NCBI GenBank assembly: GCA_966212235.1
Contig: CBIHPP010000002.1
Coordinates: 680,187 to 744,186, forward strand
Direction of reading: 5' to 3'
DNA length: 64,000 nucleotides
From: Niastella sp966212235
Lineage (GTDB): Bacteria > Bacteroidota > Bacteroidia > Chitinophagales > Chitinophagaceae
Each line of letters starts with the position of its first letter. Within the stretch, counting starts at the first letter, position 1. A model generated the notes under the pieces. That model was not told where the DNA came from, ran no database searches, and saw nothing but the letters and a program-made list of their open reading frames with translations. This document shows, piece after piece, positions 53,070-62,595 of this stretch. Made by a program: the position numbers and the translations under genes.

Positions 53070-55247
53070 ATGAGCACTTCAACTGATTCGTTGGCTATAC
53101 CAACACAGGATCCAGCCGTTTTAAAAACACAGCAGCTTCTTTTTGGCCTGTGGTTTCCTGTTGATCAAATAAAAAATTTACCACCAGATGCTTTGAACGA
53201 TATTAAGTTGATAGCACAAGAGGTAAGCCAGGCTTTTTGGAACAATATCAATGACAACCCCAACAACCCTTTTCTGGGCATATTGTATGCTATGACATAT
53301 CCCAAAAACCTTCCATTTTATGACAACCTGGTAAAGTCCACCGATCCGGTTATTAAACGATTTATTACGGTATCAGGAGGTTTTGGAAGCCTCAGCCAGT
53401 CAGATGCATCGCATGTGCTTGGTTTTTTCTTTGAAGGGTCGGCCGGCCCATTGTCTTCAAAAACGGCCATGATTATCCGGGAAGTATATCTTTCAACAAT
53501 CTGGGGCTCTCCATTGGATGCCCTTTGTAACATACTGCCTCCGGAAACATTTACCCAAAATCCGAAATTATATTCAGATATAAATTACCCTCATATTCAG
53601 AAAAGTCAACTGAAGTATGATGACAAAACAAATACGATATACGGCGACATTGATTACCTCATTATCGGCAGCGGCCCTGCCGGAGCAACGGTTGCTTATG
53701 AATTACAGCAAGCGGGGAAAAGGGTAGTGTTGATAGAACAAGGCCCCTTCGTCGTTTGGGGATCAATGAATACTATGAGTTATTCCAGGCTCATGTTTGG
53801 TAACGATGCAGTTACCACATCAGATAATGGTGTACTAATAAGGAGCGGTCAGGCTATGGGTGGCGGATCGACTGTTAATATCGACCTGGCATTTTCGCCC
53901 CTGGAAGCTACTATTCAGGCCAGGATCGCTGCCTGGATTGAAAAGGGACTTATTGACGGCAGGTTTTACACCCAGGAGCGTATGTGGGAAACGTATGAAT
54001 GGGTAAGAAAAACAATTAATACGCGCGCGGTGTCTGAAACTGAACTTAACCGCGATAACCAGGTGTTATGGGATGGCGCAAAAGCATATGGGGTAGATCC
54101 TTCTCTCTATCACCTGAACCGTTTTGCACCGTTTGAATCGCCTTCGCCTGTAACTCAGAAACGGGACGCAGCCAGGCAACTTATTCTGCCCGCTATGCAG
54201 GATCCGGACAATCCGTTGAGCGTAATTCCGGATGTATCGGTGCAGGAATTGTTGTTTGCATCTGATGGAACTGAAAAAGGAGTGAAGGTAACGGGTGCTT
54301 CCCTGTTGGTAAATGCGCCCTGGAAAGATTATAATAATACCATTATTGATCCCTGCCAATTGAACATGACGCCCGGAACAACCGTTACGATAAATGCGCC
54401 AAATGTTATTCTTTGTGCCGGCACTATTGGTTCAACGCGTGTGCTTTTAAATTCCGCCAGGAAAGAATCAGCCGTTGCCAATCCCCGTGTTGGAAAGGGG
54501 TTGATCATACACCCTTCTTTTCCTTTAATTGGCATATTCGATACATCCATTAACTTACTGGAAGGGCTTGACAGCGGCACGCATCTGGATTCATTTGGTG
54601 TAACGCCGGGTTTTATCTTTGAAACGATGTCGGGATTGCCTGCCTATGGCGCCTTACTGATTCCCGGAAGCGGGTTGGACGTGTACAACAAAATCATCGA
54701 GTTCAATAATTCAGCCGGTTTTGGTGTTATGTTGGTTGATACACCTTCCGATACCAATTCAGTAGAACTGGATAATTCGGGCGCCGTAGTGCTCAATTAC
54801 ACACTCAGCGAAAGCGACAAACAACGTTTCCGCATTGGAGTTGGTATCGCCATTCGCATGATGTTTCTTGCCGGGGCAAAAGAAGTCATTATACCTACCA
54901 ATGAGAATGTGCTTGGATTAGAGAAGTTCGATCCCATGGTGGGCGTTTACCTCACCCAAATTGAGCAGGCAGACCTGGTAGAAAAAAATCTTCAGTTTAT
55001 ACCAAACCGAACGGTGCTTACCGCCGCTCACCTGCAGGCCACTAATAAAATAGGGTCATCGCCGGACACATCGGTTGTTTCTACCAACCAGCGTGTATGG
55101 AACTGGAATACAAAAAAAGAAATACCAAATCTTTATCTGATGGATAGCAGCATGTTTCCTACATCAGTTGGCGCCAATCCCATGCAGTCATTATACACGT
55201 TTGCAAAAATTTTCTCAGAAAGGATCCTGGGTGGAATGGACAGTTAG
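53070..55247 (+). CDS. GMC-family FAD-dependent oxidoreductase
   Basis: 725-aa flavoprotein of the glucose-methanol-choline oxidoreductase family. The FAD-binding dinucleotide fold starts near residue 196 (YLIIGSGPAGATVAYELQ, VVLIEQG). GQAMGGGSTVNIDLAF matches the GMC second motif, and the C terminus (PNLYLMDSSMFPTSVGANP plus MQSLYTFA) is the conserved substrate/FAD-closing domain. A 190-residue N-terminal extension precedes the FAD fold, resembling the gluconate-dehydrogenase-3-like subunit fused to some GMC proteins. No signal peptide is obvious. Confidence 0.85.
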   Translation: MSTSTDSLAIPTQDPAVLKTQQLLFGLWFPVDQIKNLPPDALNDIKLIAQEVSQAFWNNINDNPNNPFLGILYAMTYPKNLPFYDNLVKSTDPVIKRFITVSGGFGSLSQSDASHVLGFFFEGSAGPLSSKTAMIIREVYLSTIWGSPLDALCNILPPETFTQNPKLYSDINYPHIQKSQLKYDDKTNTIYGDIDYLIIGSGPAGATVAYELQQAGKRVVLIEQGPFVVWGSMNTMSYSRLMFGNDAVTTSDNGVLIRSGQAMGGGSTVNIDLAFSPLEATIQARIAAWIEKGLIDGRFYTQERMWETYEWVRKTINTRAVSETELNRDNQVLWDGAKAYGVDPSLYHLNRFAPFESPSPVTQKRDAARQLILPAMQDPDNPLSVIPDVSVQELLFASDGTEKGVKVTGASLLVNAPWKDYNNTIIDPCQLNMTPGTTVTINAPNVILCAGTIGSTRVLLNSARKESAVANPRVGKGLIIHPSFPLIGIFDTSINLLEGLDSGTHLDSFGVTPGFIFETMSGLPAYGALLIPGSGLDVYNKIIEFNNSAGFGVMLVDTPSDTNSVELDNSGAVVLNYTLSESDKQRFRIGVGIAIRMMFLAGAKEVIIPTNENVLGLEKFDPMVGVYLTQIEQADLVEKNLQFIPNRTVLTAAHLQATNKIGSSPDTSVVSTNQRVWNWNTKKEIPNLYLMDSSMFPTSVGANPMQSLYTFAKIFSERILGGMDS

Positions 55248-55301
55248 ATCCTGTCCGTTAATATCGATATCAAGCGGCAGGTCTCTGATATTAAAGAAAA
55301 A

Positions 55302-55342
55302 GGCCCCGTCTCGTCCCGTTTTAACCGGGACAAGACGGGGCC
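55302..55342. terminator. Bidirectional terminator
   Basis: A stem of about 16 bp with one mismatch (GGCCCCGTCTCGTCCCG against CGGGACAAGACGGGGCC) and loop TTTTAAC lies between convergent genes ending at 55247 and 55370, with A-rich sequence on its left giving a T run for the minus strand. Confidence 0.8.
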
Positions 55343-55369
55343 TAAGGCAAATCAGTTTAGTCCGGAGAG

Positions 55370-56986
55370 TTATTGTTTGATCAATTGCCGGGTGATTTGT
55401 CTGTTCTTTTGTACCAGTCTTACAATGTAAGTACCGGCTGCAATGGTTTGTTGGTTCAATGTTACACGATGACTGCCTTTACTGAGGTGGCTGTTTACTA
55501 AAATGACTACTTCTCTTCCTGTCAGGTCAAATATGGTCAATTTGGTAGGCCCTTCCTCAGGCAGGTTCAGGTCAATCACCGTACTTCCTGATATGGGATT
55601 TTGAAAGCGAAGGATTTTATGTGCCGGATCATTTTCTGTAGTGGTTGCAGTGAGAGCAGTAACCTCCCTGGCTGTAGATAAATTGACCAATTGAAATTGT
55701 TGGTTGGTACCTCCATTCCAGGTTCTTTGTTCAATAGCTGCACCATCTGCTGTTGAACTACCTGCTACTTCTGCTACTTTGCCGCTGTTGCGGTTTACAA
55801 TACGATAATAACCACCGCCATTGTCAACCAGTTGCCATTCATCATTGGTAGTGCTGCCACCATATGTATATTGAATGAGGGCGGCTCCATCACTGTTTGA
55901 AGCGCTCTGCACCACCATGTCTTTTCCACTATTGCGATTTATAATGCGATAATACCCACTGCCAATACTCAGTAGTTCCCATTCATCATTGGTAGCGCTG
56001 CCGCCATACGTGTACTGTACAACGGGCGTACTGTTTGTAGTAGCTGCATTTTGCACTACCAGGGCCTTGCCACTATGCCTCGGCGTTAAGCGGTAATAAC
56101 CGGAAAAGGTACCACCGCCGCCACCGGAACCTACATCACTCGGACATTGCGATGCGCTGCTTTCCGATACACAGAAATCGGCAAACCGTACCTGTTCATC
56201 GCGAAGACCGCTGCTGTTCTTGGAGCGGTATACACCCCATTTGGGGCGGTTATGACCTCCATCGGTGCGCCACAAATCAATGCCGCTGGTTTTGCTGTAG
56301 CTAAGTAGGGTTGCTCCATCGCTTACCCTTTTAAGGGTGATTTCAAAAGATCCATTATCACTGCTCGTATACTTTACATAACCTTCCACCCAGGTACCTT
56401 TAAATGGAGCCAGGTCTACCGAGGTAAGCTTGCCCAGGTCTACAGAGCCTGCTTCATCTCCACCGTCGTGTATAATTTCCAGTACAGAAGCTCTCGGGGT
56501 GATGGTGATCAGCGGTGCGCCTGCATCTCCTGTATAAGCCTTGATCTGGAAAATATGGCAAAATGAAGAGCCGCCGATGAAGTTTGCATCCAGCTTGAAC
56601 TTCCAGCGATACCAGGCAGTTTGTCCTTCGGTATGCTGAGTAGTACTGTTATTACCTTTGATCTCCATCCGTACCCTGTCTAAATTCGTGCAACGGTCAT
56701 TGTCGTCAACAATATGGCTGTGAAACACAAAAACATTCTTATTTAAATCATTATCGAATGCCTGGGTAACGTGGGCGCCGAAAGAGCCATGCACACAATC
56801 GGGATTTTCATGGGCAAAGCCTGCAGCAGTAATAACACTATAAGCGCTGCCCGAACTGGCAGTTGCAGTAAGTGTAGCCTGGGTAAAAGCAGAAAAGGAA
56901 AAGTTGGTCAATAACACAAACAATAATAGCGTTGATGCCTGCCATTGTGTAAGCAGGCGTGAAAATCGGCAATACAATCGTTTCAT
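55370..56986 (-). CDS. Secreted concanavalin-like polysaccharide lyase candidate with ricin-type lectin and T9SS tail
   Basis: About 538 aa; the start at 56986 (MKRLYCRFSRLLTQWQAS) gives a signal peptide, unlike the upstream ATG at 57049. The N-terminal jelly roll (about 40-280) has RVRMEIKG, YRWKFKLDANF, FCHIFQIKA and RPKWGVYRSKN, a pattern of heparin lyase I-like or glucuronan lyase-like proteins; the exact PL family is open. It is followed by a ricin-B-like (CBM13) beta-trefoil with three repeats YYRIxNRNSGK and DEWxL, then a T9SS sorting domain ending ITRQLIKQ. Confidence 0.75.
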   Translation of the reverse strand: MKRLYCRFSRLLTQWQASTLLLFVLLTNFSFSAFTQATLTATASSGSAYSVITAAGFAHENPDCVHGSFGAHVTQAFDNDLNKNVFVFHSHIVDDNDRCTNLDRVRMEIKGNNSTTQHTEGQTAWYRWKFKLDANFIGGSSFCHIFQIKAYTGDAGAPLITITPRASVLEIIHDGGDEAGSVDLGKLTSVDLAPFKGTWVEGYVKYTSSDNGSFEITLKRVSDGATLLSYSKTSGIDLWRTDGGHNRPKWGVYRSKNSSGLRDEQVRFADFCVSESSASQCPSDVGSGGGGGTFSGYYRLTPRHSGKALVVQNAATTNSTPVVQYTYGGSATNDEWELLSIGSGYYRIINRNSGKDMVVQSASNSDGAALIQYTYGGSTTNDEWQLVDNGGGYYRIVNRNSGKVAEVAGSSTADGAAIEQRTWNGGTNQQFQLVNLSTAREVTALTATTTENDPAHKILRFQNPISGSTVIDLNLPEEGPTKLTIFDLTGREVVILVNSHLSKGSHRVTLNQQTIAAGTYIVRLVQKNRQITRQLIKQ

Positions 56987-57221
56987 GTGATGAAGGTTGA
57001 AATGGGTCAAAAAATAGTAAAGGACAACTGCCAGCCGGCCTGGGTGCAACTGCTTTGCCAGGGCCTGGCAAATGTCATCAGATTTGTAAATAAAAAGTAT
57101 GTCGGATACAGAAAGGAGACAGGAATTGCGCGCAATCTTTCCTGTTACTAACTAACGAATAATTTTCTATATCACTCAATAGCTTCTTGGCCATTTATTC
57201 AGCGATATTGGCGAAGGGGGG

Positions 57222-57413
57222 ATGCGTAACCGGTTATTCAATATAAAAGGTTTTGGCTACTTATATGGTGGCGATATTATAGACGAGGGAAGAGATCTGA
57301 ACGGATATGATTATGTAACTATTTATTTTTATCAGGCGGCCCAGTGGTCGTATTTAGCCTACGAGGGAAATTCCCATGGATATGATGAAATTCCTCTTTA
57401 CATAGCTCCATAG
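57222..57413 (+). CDS. Possible 63-aa protein
   Basis: Short ORF with a G-rich run directly before its ATG. The aromatic-rich product (GFGYLYGGDIIDEG, GYDYVTIYFYQAAQWSYLAY) has no recognised family and no signal peptide. It stands alone between two minus-strand genes. It may be a genuine small protein or a gene fragment. Confidence 0.35.
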   Translation: MRNRLFNIKGFGYLYGGDIIDEGRDLNGYDYVTIYFYQAAQWSYLAYEGNSHGYDEIPLYIAP

Positions 57414-57463
57414 TAGGTAGTCCAAAAAAAACGGCGAAAGTTGGGGCTAATAGATTCAACTTC

Positions 57464-59170
57464 TTATTTGTTGATCAGGGTAGCCAGTTCTTCCCTGTCT
57501 TTTATGTTCGAAATCCGTTTAATAGCGCCGGGCCGGTAATTACCGGCCTTGTCTATGAACGCATAACCAGGATAACCACTGAACGAAAAGTAATTTGACA
57601 ATTCTGCATCCAGCGTTTCATCAATCAAAAAATGTATGCCCGGTTGTTTTAGTTCTATTACTTTCGATTTCCATTTATTTTCAGAAGAGCCACTGATGGT
57701 GCACAGGTAAACAAAAACAGCAGGCAGATCATTTGACGCTTCCTGGAGTTTTTTGCTATGTGGCATTTCAGAAAGGCAGGGCGCGCACCAGGTAGCCCAC
57801 CGGTCAATAATAATAGCTTTGTTTGGAAAGCTTTGTTTCAACTTTGCCAGGAAATCGACAACCTTTATGTTCGATGCGTTGTACAGACTGGCGCCAAAGG
57901 GCGTTTCTATCATAGGTTTTCCAAAATTGGCATGGTGTGTGCCACCGGCTGAACTGGCAAGTATTTTATTAATTTCATCGATTTTGTCTGTAGTGCGCTT
58001 GTATTCCTTTTGTAACACATCAATACACCAGGCGGTATGCATACTGCGCAGTATGTATTCCATCGCCTGCTTTTGTTCACTAATATCCTTGCTCCTGTTT
58101 AGACGAAGTTTCAAAAAGTCAGCTCTGGGAGCGGAGAACATACTGTCCATGTATTGAATACTTCTATCAAGTAATCGTATTTGCGCTAATTCCACTATTT
58201 GAGGTTGAAGCTGTTTTGTCCACTTTTGTATATTTTCAGTTGTATAAGGATATTCCGGCTGTTTTTTTTCACTGGCGCTCAATGAATCGATCAATAACTT
58301 TTCTGCAGACTTAAGAACTGGCAGCTTCGCCAAATCCTTCCAGCTTGTAGAAAAATTACCAAGAGAAAAGGTGACGTACATGGCCAAATAGTTATAGAAT
58401 AAAGTACCATCATTCGATATCAGGTAGCTCTTATGTTGTTGTACCTTTTGCCAAATGCTATCAGGCATGGCCTTACCTGTGAAATACGTACAAATGTTGC
58501 CATAGTAGTCAGACATTCTTTCATTTTCCAAAATCCAGCTATATGGGGAAGGGTTGGCGGCGATATAGCTATCTTCTATTATTTTGAGGGTATCGAACAG
58601 TTTATTATAGTTTGGAAGTATGTCGTCAGTCGCCGTTCTGGAAAAGATCAACTTCGATATATTTTTGGATAATTCCAGTCGTTCCCGTCTTTTATAAAGA
58701 ACATAATTGTTCAGGTAAACGTTCAGCAGACCATCAGTACCCAGGTAGTGTACACCATCGCCATTGTAATTAACCCTTTTTGACGCCTTGATCTTTTGCA
58801 TATCCAGTTCCAGGTACAAATCTTTATTCACATAAAGGCCGGCATAGAAGAAATTTCCCACGCTAAACCATATCTGCTGATAAGGAAATGGATAATCGAT
58901 TTCCAGACTGAAACTACCATCTGGCTGAGCGGAAGCGGTTTTTTTTAACTGGATGTCTGAAAAAGGAGTCACCAATGAATAAGTAATGGATAGGTTTTTC
59001 AATTCGTCAGCAGACATATTCATCAGCTTACCAGTCACCCTGGGCATGATAAGTTTTGCATACACTTTATTGAATGAAGCATCTTCAGGGGCTACTGCAT
59101 CCGCAGGTGACTGCGATTGAATGCACATAGAAACGCAAAGCAGGAAGAACACCAAGCAGGATATTCGCAT
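57464..59170 (-). CDS. TlpA-like thioredoxin-domain protein (secreted/periplasmic)
   Basis: 568-aa protein with N-terminal signal peptide (MRISCLVFFLLCVSMCIQSQ) and a C-terminal thioredoxin/AhpC-TSA domain of the TlpA type with active site CAPC (C462, C465) in DRWATWCAPCLSEMP, plus GYPGYAFIDKAG with the cis-proline region. The long N-terminal domain (about 30-400) is a DUF4369-like region found before TlpA domains in Bacteroidetes. It probably reduces disulfides in the periplasm or at the outer membrane. Solitary gene. Confidence 0.88.
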   Translation of the reverse strand: MRISCLVFFLLCVSMCIQSQSPADAVAPEDASFNKVYAKLIMPRVTGKLMNMSADELKNLSITYSLVTPFSDIQLKKTASAQPDGSFSLEIDYPFPYQQIWFSVGNFFYAGLYVNKDLYLELDMQKIKASKRVNYNGDGVHYLGTDGLLNVYLNNYVLYKRRERLELSKNISKLIFSRTATDDILPNYNKLFDTLKIIEDSYIAANPSPYSWILENERMSDYYGNICTYFTGKAMPDSIWQKVQQHKSYLISNDGTLFYNYLAMYVTFSLGNFSTSWKDLAKLPVLKSAEKLLIDSLSASEKKQPEYPYTTENIQKWTKQLQPQIVELAQIRLLDRSIQYMDSMFSAPRADFLKLRLNRSKDISEQKQAMEYILRSMHTAWCIDVLQKEYKRTTDKIDEINKILASSAGGTHHANFGKPMIETPFGASLYNASNIKVVDFLAKLKQSFPNKAIIIDRWATWCAPCLSEMPHSKKLQEASNDLPAVFVYLCTISGSSENKWKSKVIELKQPGIHFLIDETLDAELSNYFSFSGYPGYAFIDKAGNYRPGAIKRISNIKDREELATLINK

Positions 59171-59330
59171 ACGATCAGGTTTGTTTTAAAGTTAAACAAA
59201 TGCTTTTAATCGTTTGGGAAAAGTTCGAAAACTGTATATGGATTTGAACTAACCGTTAACTACATGAAAACTTTGTAGCGCCAATTAAATGATAACTGCA
59301 ACTTATAATTTAATTGTTTACTATTTCGGT

Positions 59331-59371
59331 TTAAAAAAGCGCCTGCCTTAAAAGTTAAAAGGCAGACGCTT
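59331..59371 (-). terminator. Terminator of the slipin gene
   Basis: A 13-position stem with one mismatch (59337-59349 with 59359-59371). On the minus strand it is followed by TTTTTT. It lies 34 nt after the slipin stop. Confidence 0.75.
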
Positions 59372-59404
59372 TGACGTGAGAAATAATAAATATGAAGCGG
59401 TCAA

Positions 59405-60163
59405 CTATTGTTTCTTTACCATTTCAGAAAAGCTTTTAGCCGCACTAACAAATTCAGATGGCATAAGGATCAACGTAGTTGTATTATTATCGATCCCGAT
59501 CTCAGATAACATCTGCATGCGTCTTAACTCCAGTGATAATGGGCTTTCTTCCATTTGTTTGGCGCCCTGTGTTAATTTAATAGAAGCTTCCAGCTCGGCT
59601 TCCGCTTTTATGATTCGGGCTCTTTTTTCTCTAATGGCCTCCGCTTCCCGCGCCATGGCTCGTTGCATGCCTTCGGGAATTTCCACATCTTTCATTTCCA
59701 CCATTTCAATTTTAATACCCCAGGGCTCTGTGGCTGTATCCACCATTCTTTGCAGGGTCGAATTGATCTGTTCGCGTTCCTTTAATACTTCATCGAGAAT
59801 ATGCTGCCCGATAATATTTCGCAAAGCCGTAACAGAGAACTGATATACTGCCTGGTTGTAGTTAGCCACTTTTATGATCGCTTTTTCCGGATCGGTTACC
59901 CGGAACCACAATACCGCGTTCACTTTTATGGTTACACTATCTTTAGTAATGGTTTCCTGTTGTTCAAGCGTGACTGTATTCGTTCGGATATCGATGGTCC
60001 TTTGACGTTCAATGAAAGGGATGATCCAATACAAACCGGGACCTTTAATAGATTTAAATCTACCCAGCCGGAAAACGATGGCTCTTTGATATTCCTGAGC
60101 TATTCGAAGGCCCAGGATAATAAAGACGCCTACCCCAATTAATAGGGTTGTGAAGACTGACAT
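59405..60163 (-). CDS. Slipin (stomatin/prohibitin, SPFH-domain) membrane protein
   Basis: 252-aa slipin with an N-terminal membrane anchor (TTLLIGVGVFIILGLRIA) and SPFH domain: YQRAIVFRLGRFKSIKGPG, PFIERQRTIDIRT, KDSVTIKVNAVLWFRVTDPE (in parts), LRNIIGQHILDEVLKERE and WGIKIEMVEMKDVEIPE. SPFH proteins form membrane microdomains. Usually bacterial slipins are paired with an NfeD protease-partner gene; none is seen here. Length is normal. Confidence 0.92.
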   Translation of the reverse strand: MSVFTTLLIGVGVFIILGLRIAQEYQRAIVFRLGRFKSIKGPGLYWIIPFIERQRTIDIRTNTVTLEQQETITKDSVTIKVNAVLWFRVTDPEKAIIKVANYNQAVYQFSVTALRNIIGQHILDEVLKEREQINSTLQRMVDTATEPWGIKIEMVEMKDVEIPEGMQRAMAREAEAIREKRARIIKAEAELEASIKLTQGAKQMEESPLSLELRRMQMLSEIGIDNNTTTLILMPSEFVSAAKSFSEMVKKQ

Positions 60164-60590
60164 TTGATTATGATTTAATTATTTAAGTATAGCTGGCCAG
60201 CCTAATCATATGTCGGTAATTAAGAAGAAATGTTACAATTAGATTGTATAAATCGAGTATGACTTTTTAAATAGCAATTATTGGCGTGCAGAATCAAATT
60301 TACCTTATAAAACTTCTCCCTTCTTTTACATCTGCCAGGTTTGAAGCGATAGTCGATCATTAACCGCATATGAAAAAACTTTTGGTTATTATCATACCAA
60401 CCTTGCCATTAAAAACTAACCTACATGGAAAAAATGTATGGAAAGCGTACTCTTATCATCATCTTTTGTAACTTTATTCAACAGTAGTTACGGGCTGACG
60501 ATTTTCAAATTCCGCTACATCGCCAAGCCGCAGCCGTTGGCGGTAATTGTTTGACGACAATCAAGACCCAAAAGCAATATTAGTATAGAT
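60164..60590. other. 427-nt gap before the DinB gene
   Basis: No gene recognised. The left two thirds are AT-rich; near 60520-60550 there is a GC-rich inverted repeat CGCCAA/TTGGCG around GCCGCAGCCG. The promoter of the DinB gene is expected here but not identified. Confidence 0.4.
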
Positions 60591-61085
60591 ATGAGTTTAA
60601 AAAAGTTAATAAATAATTATGCCGGGTTCAATATGTGGGCAAATCAAAGATTAGTGAATTGGCTTTCCACAAAACCGGACGACTTGCTTTATAGGGAACA
60701 TTCTTCAAGTTTTTCCAGCATCATAAAAACACTCAATCATATTTGGGGAGTTGAAGAATATTGGTATTCCATAATTACCGAAACTTCAGAATATGAAAAC
60801 AGATTCGGAACAGAGGATTTAGTAGCTGCACAAATATTTGAAGGCTTGTTAAGAAAATCAAAGCTTTTGAAAGAAACTGTAGCTGCTTACTCAGAGCAAG
60901 ATTTGCTGAAACCAATAATATCTGATGACCCGGAATTTCAATGTGAATTACCAAGATACGAATTTCTGCAACATTTAATTAACCACGGAACTTATCACAG
61001 AGGGCAAATAATTACTATTGGCCGCAACCATGGTATTTGCGATGCACCAACGACCGATTACAATGTATACCACGACCCGGTATAG
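60591..61085 (+). CDS. DinB-family protein
   Basis: 164-aa four-helix DinB/YfiT-like protein, probably metal-binding. The conserved histidines are in IKTLNHIWGVEEYW and LINHGTYHRGQI. Family members include thiol-dependent transferases and damage-inducible proteins of unknown activity. Codon usage is visibly AT-richer than the neighbouring genes (many AAA, ATA, TTA and GAA codons), and the gene is bordered by non-coding segments with GC-rich inverted repeats, so recent acquisition is possible. Confidence 0.85.
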   Translation: MSLKKLINNYAGFNMWANQRLVNWLSTKPDDLLYREHSSSFSSIIKTLNHIWGVEEYWYSIITETSEYENRFGTEDLVAAQIFEGLLRKSKLLKETVAAYSEQDLLKPIISDDPEFQCELPRYEFLQHLINHGTYHRGQIITIGRNHGICDAPTTDYNVYHDPV

Positions 61086-61307
61086 GCCAGTGGACTATTT
61101 AAATCGTGAATTTGACAAGACAGAGTGGTGTTTAAGAAGGACATATAATTTTGCCCAACTTCTAACACGGGTTTACGTCAGGCGGGGTTGACACACACGT
61201 TGAAATTACAAGACATTAATTAACTTTAGCTACACGGGAGACAGTGTGCAACCATCTACTACCGCCCGAACGCAAAGCCCGGGAATGTTGCGAGCTATTA
61301 ATTTAAA

Positions 61308-61637
61308 ATGCAAGAAGACATAACAAATAGCAGTAATGGTACGGTTCGACATGTATTGTCGGGGCAATGGCTTTATGACGATACCGCTTTTTTACCAGTT
61401 CAAATATTTGTCTTGAGCTTTGATTATTACTACGAAATTGCAAAGGTTGACAACCAATTAGAATTTGGTGAAAAACCCGAACTGAATGAAAGCGGTGAAC
61501 AGTATATGATCGTTTGGAATAGTGGTAGTTTCGATGCTCCAGGCACAAAAGACTATGGCGGTTTAACTTTACAAGAAGCTGTCGGGGCCGCGGAAGCGAT
61601 TTTAGGAAAAGGAATTCAATGGAAGCAATCTTTGTAG
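61308..61637 (+). CDS. Hypothetical 109-aa protein
   Basis: Acidic soluble protein (SGQWLYDDTAFLPVQIFVL, FDYYYEIAKVD, GTKDYGGLTLQEAVGAAEAI) without a family that I recognise. AT-rich like the DinB gene. A 222-nt non-coding stretch with GC-rich words (AACACGGG, AGGCGGGG, GCCCGGG) separates it from that gene. Followed by a hairpin terminator. Confidence 0.6.
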   Translation: MQEDITNSSNGTVRHVLSGQWLYDDTAFLPVQIFVLSFDYYYEIAKVDNQLEFGEKPELNESGEQYMIVWNSGSFDAPGTKDYGGLTLQEAVGAAEAILGKGIQWKQSL

Positions 61638-61687
61638 TATCGACACAAAAATCAAATGCCTACCAGTAAAAATCAGGATATAAATAA

Positions 61688-61721
61688 AATCGCCTTGTAA
61701 ATATTGGTTTACAAGGCGATT
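61688..61721. terminator. Bidirectional terminator
   Basis: A 14-bp perfect stem AATCGCCTTGTAAA/TTTACAAGGCGATT with loop TATTGG lies between convergent genes ending at 61637 and 61747. An ATAAATA tract on the left gives T-rich sequence to the minus strand. Confidence 0.75.
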
Positions 61722-61746
61722 CAGTTTTGTGCCGGGAACAGGCTAC

Positions 61747-62424
61747 CTACTGCTGCTTGTGAAACCGTAAAGCCAGTGACACCGGTACCTTGTCTTCCAG
61801 CAACTCGTCTTTCACCAGTCCCAATACGCTACCTGACTGGTAAGTGATCCCCCATTTCGTACGGTCTATTGTGAGCGACGCTGTGGCAACAATATCCTCC
61901 CCATTCCTGACAATCGTGGCCGGAAAATGGATCTCCTGTGTAATGGCCCGCAAGGTCAGTTGCCCGGTAATATAATAAGAAGAATCGCTGGAGGCTTTAA
62001 TTGCTTGGGTTAATTGAAACGTACCCTTGGGATACTTCTTCACATCAAAAAAGTCAGGGTCTTTCAGATGCGATACCAGTCCGTTATCGCTGCTCGTGTC
62101 TTTTTTGTCTGTAAGGGTAATCGTATTCATATCCAGTTCAAAATAGCCTCCCGCAATAGTGCCGCTGGCATCGAAAGCCAGGTTGCCCGTCAGGGGTTTG
62201 ATATAGCCTTGATGTCCATTGCCTCCCATGACAGCCTTGCCTTTCCAATTGACAAAACTTTCTGGTATAACAAGGGAATAACCCACTACACTTCCCACTG
62301 GGGTGGAAGGTGCCGGCTTTATAGCAAGGGTAGGGGCAGCGACAGCCAGCGCTGAACGATCGTGGCAGGCGACGGTACCGGTCAGGTACAAGGGTGCGCA
62401 GACGAACAATAAGATTGACCGCAT
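61747..62424 (-). CDS. YceI-family lipoprotein
   Basis: About 225 aa; the start at 62424 (MRSILLFVCAPLYLTG) is chosen because it begins a lipoprotein signal with Cys at about residue 20 (GTVAC). The mature part is a YceI-like lipocalin fold that binds isoprenoid-type lipids: TPVGSVVGYSL, AFDASGTIAGGYFELDMNTIT, HLKDPDFFDVKKYPKGTF, YYITGQLTLRAITQEIHFP and IDRTKWGITYQSG. Divergent from the wHTH regulator gene across 171 nt, hinting at joint regulation. Confidence 0.88.
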   Translation of the reverse strand: MRSILLFVCAPLYLTGTVACHDRSALAVAAPTLAIKPAPSTPVGSVVGYSLVIPESFVNWKGKAVMGGNGHQGYIKPLTGNLAFDASGTIAGGYFELDMNTITLTDKKDTSSDNGLVSHLKDPDFFDVKKYPKGTFQLTQAIKASSDSSYYITGQLTLRAITQEIHFPATIVRNGEDIVATASLTIDRTKWGITYQSGSVLGLVKDELLEDKVPVSLALRFHKQQ

Positions 62425-62595
62425 AAGATGTTGATTTATGTGATGATGAAATCGAAAACAGAGAAGCCCGGGTTGTTGATACAAACCTACAATGCCCGTC
62501 CGCAGGAGTGGTAAAAGCGTGGTAAAAACAATGTAAACGAATGTAAAATCTGTCTGGCGCAACCGGGGGGCGCAGGGAATGCTGTAATTTTAAGT

